Origin: Candidatus Peregrinibacteria bacterium
Lineage (GTDB): Bacteria; Patescibacteriota; Gracilibacteria; Peribacterales; Peribacteraceae
Assembly: GCA_016196295.1 (NCBI GenBank)
Contig: JACPYA010000076.1
Location: 1-44,845, forward strand
Length of the DNA: 44,845 bases
Direction: 5' to 3'
The translations under genes and the position numbers were made by a program. This document shows positions 43,772 to 44,845 of this stretch, piece by piece. Each line of letters starts with the position of its first letter. Position 1 is the first letter of the stretch. A model generated the notes under the pieces. That model was not told the DNA's origin and searched no databases. It saw only the letters and a list, made by a program, of their open reading frames with translations.

Positions 43772-44845
43772 ATGGACCGCATGAAGAGGCAAGAATCTCC
43801 CACAGAAGTGCTTCGCAAAAGGATTGCCGAGGTTCCGACCGACCCCGGCATTTACCGCTGGCTGAGTAAGGAGGGGGAAGTGCTCTACGTCGGGAAGGCC
43901 AAGAGCCTCCGGAACCGTGTGCGCAGTTACCTGAATGGAAACGGCAAGGCACAGGGGCCCTGGAAGGAGTCCCTTATCAAGCAGATCGCGGACTTCGACG
44001 TGACCGTCACAACCAGCGAGCTCGAGGCGCTCGTGCTCGAGACCAATCTGATCAAGAAGCTGCGACCCAAGTACAACGTTCTCATGAAGGACGACAAAAA
44101 TTACGTCTACGTCCGGATCACCGTCTATGAAGATTTTCCTCGGATCGAGGTCGTGCGGCGGATCGTGGAGGATGGAGCCAGATACTTTGGACCGTATCTG
44201 AGTGCGTACGACACGCATCGAACGCTGGAAGTTCTTCATCAGATCTACGGCTTCAAAGCGTGCAAGGCATCGCTGGATTTCAAAAATGGCATCACCAAGG
44301 TGGAGCCGCGCGAGTGTCTGGAGCATCAGATCGGCCGCTGCAACGGACTCTGCGTGAACGCGGTCACACAGGAGCAGCATGAAGCTGCGATCGATCAGGT
44401 CATGTCGTTCTTCAAGGGCCATCGCGATCCTGCCATCGCACGCTTGAAGGAGATCATGCGGGAGGTGGCGGCCGCGAAGAAGTTTGAGAAAGCGGGGGAG
44501 CTGCGTGATTCCTTGAAGTTGTTTGAGCATTATCAAGTGGGACAACTCGTTTCGGATCCTTCCGGCGACAATACCGACGTCGTCGGCGTCGCACTCCTCT
44601 CCGGGAGAGCCTCGGTCGTTGTGATGCAACAACGCGGTGGGAAAGTCGCGGGTGAGCAGCAAGTGAATCTCTCCGGTCAGGCGGAAACCATCTGCGACGT
44701 GCTCGAACAATTTCTTCCCCAGTACTACGAAGCGATTACCGATCTGCCCGATACGATCCTCGTTGCGGAGGACTTCGATGAGCGCGAACTCCTGAGCGCC
44801 TACCTGACTCTCCAAAAGGAGAAGAAGGTGACGGTCGCGGTGCCC
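43772..44845 (+). CDS. uvrC: Excinuclease ABC subunit C, truncated by window end
   Basis: VPTDPGIYRWLSKEGEVLYVGKAKSLRNRVRSYL; LETNLIKKLRPKYNVLMKDDKNYVYVRIT; GPYLSAYDTHRTLEVL. Confidence 0.95.
   Translation, partial: MDRMKRQESPTEVLRKRIAEVPTDPGIYRWLSKEGEVLYVGKAKSLRNRVRSYLNGNGKAQGPWKESLIKQIADFDVTVTTSELEALVLETNLIKKLRPKYNVLMKDDKNYVYVRITVYEDFPRIEVVRRIVEDGARYFGPYLSAYDTHRTLEVLHQIYGFKACKASLDFKNGITKVEPRECLEHQIGRCNGLCVNAVTQEQHEAAIDQVMSFFKGHRDPAIARLKEIMREVAAAKKFEKAGELRDSLKLFEHYQVGQLVSDPSGDNTDVVGVALLSGRASVVVMQQRGGKVAGEQQVNLSGQAETICDVLEQFLPQYYEAITDLPDTILVAEDFDERELLSAYLTLQKEKKVTVAVP

Noticed and set aside
43754-44815. 353-aa minus-strand ORF opposite uvrC
   Set aside because: Antisense shadow of uvrC.
1-44845. 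Alternative genetic code (TGA = Gly, code 25)
   Set aside because: Conserved genes end cleanly at TGA and contain no in-frame TGA, so the standard bacterial code fits.
1-44845. tRNA, rRNA or CRISPR array
   Set aside because: No TPsiC-like arms with matching acceptor stems, rRNA motifs or repeat-spacer arrays found by eye; a tRNAscan/CRISPR search would be decisive.

Overview
This 44.8-kb, fairly GC-rich bacterial window carries roughly 50 supported genes. It contains no rRNA, tRNA or CRISPR that I can see, and TGA is used as a stop. Small gene sizes, intergenic hairpins and a Ser-rich linker protein suggest a Patescibacteria/CPR (Peribacteria/Peregrinibacteria-like) chromosome; this is inference only.

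Contents in order:
- an AT-richer D12-type adenine methylase next to a truncated DsrE gene
- a minus-strand sulfur/metal/redox/stress cluster (about 1-9 kb)
- an IS1595-like transposase in repeat-rich DNA
- RtcB plus archease
- metabolic and membrane genes
- a PRMT-like methyltransferase, CFA synthase, VIT-type transporter and ProS
- a 5.6-kb three-gene cassette of unknown proteins (1390, 66 and 397 aa)
- HPF, then a 7TM protein, then a 795-aa ATP-grasp + pepsin-like + QEGLA/DUF1704 fusion
- DUF3048 protein, L25, a glycosyltransferase, H+-PPase, an ArsR regulator and UvrC

Most interesting observations:
1. The single-chain ligase/peptidase fusion at 35421-37808 looks like a self-contained aminoacyl-tagging cycle, with a 7TM partner.
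2. Translation starts seem to fall into two classes without Shine-Dalgarno sequences: leaderless starts with a -10 box 6-9 nt before ATG, and short pyrimidine-rich leaders.
3. A PRMT with an intact THW loop and double-E loop.
4. The unknown giant-protein cassette.
5. A dispersed CTTCGTCCGC...GCGGACTACG hairpin family.
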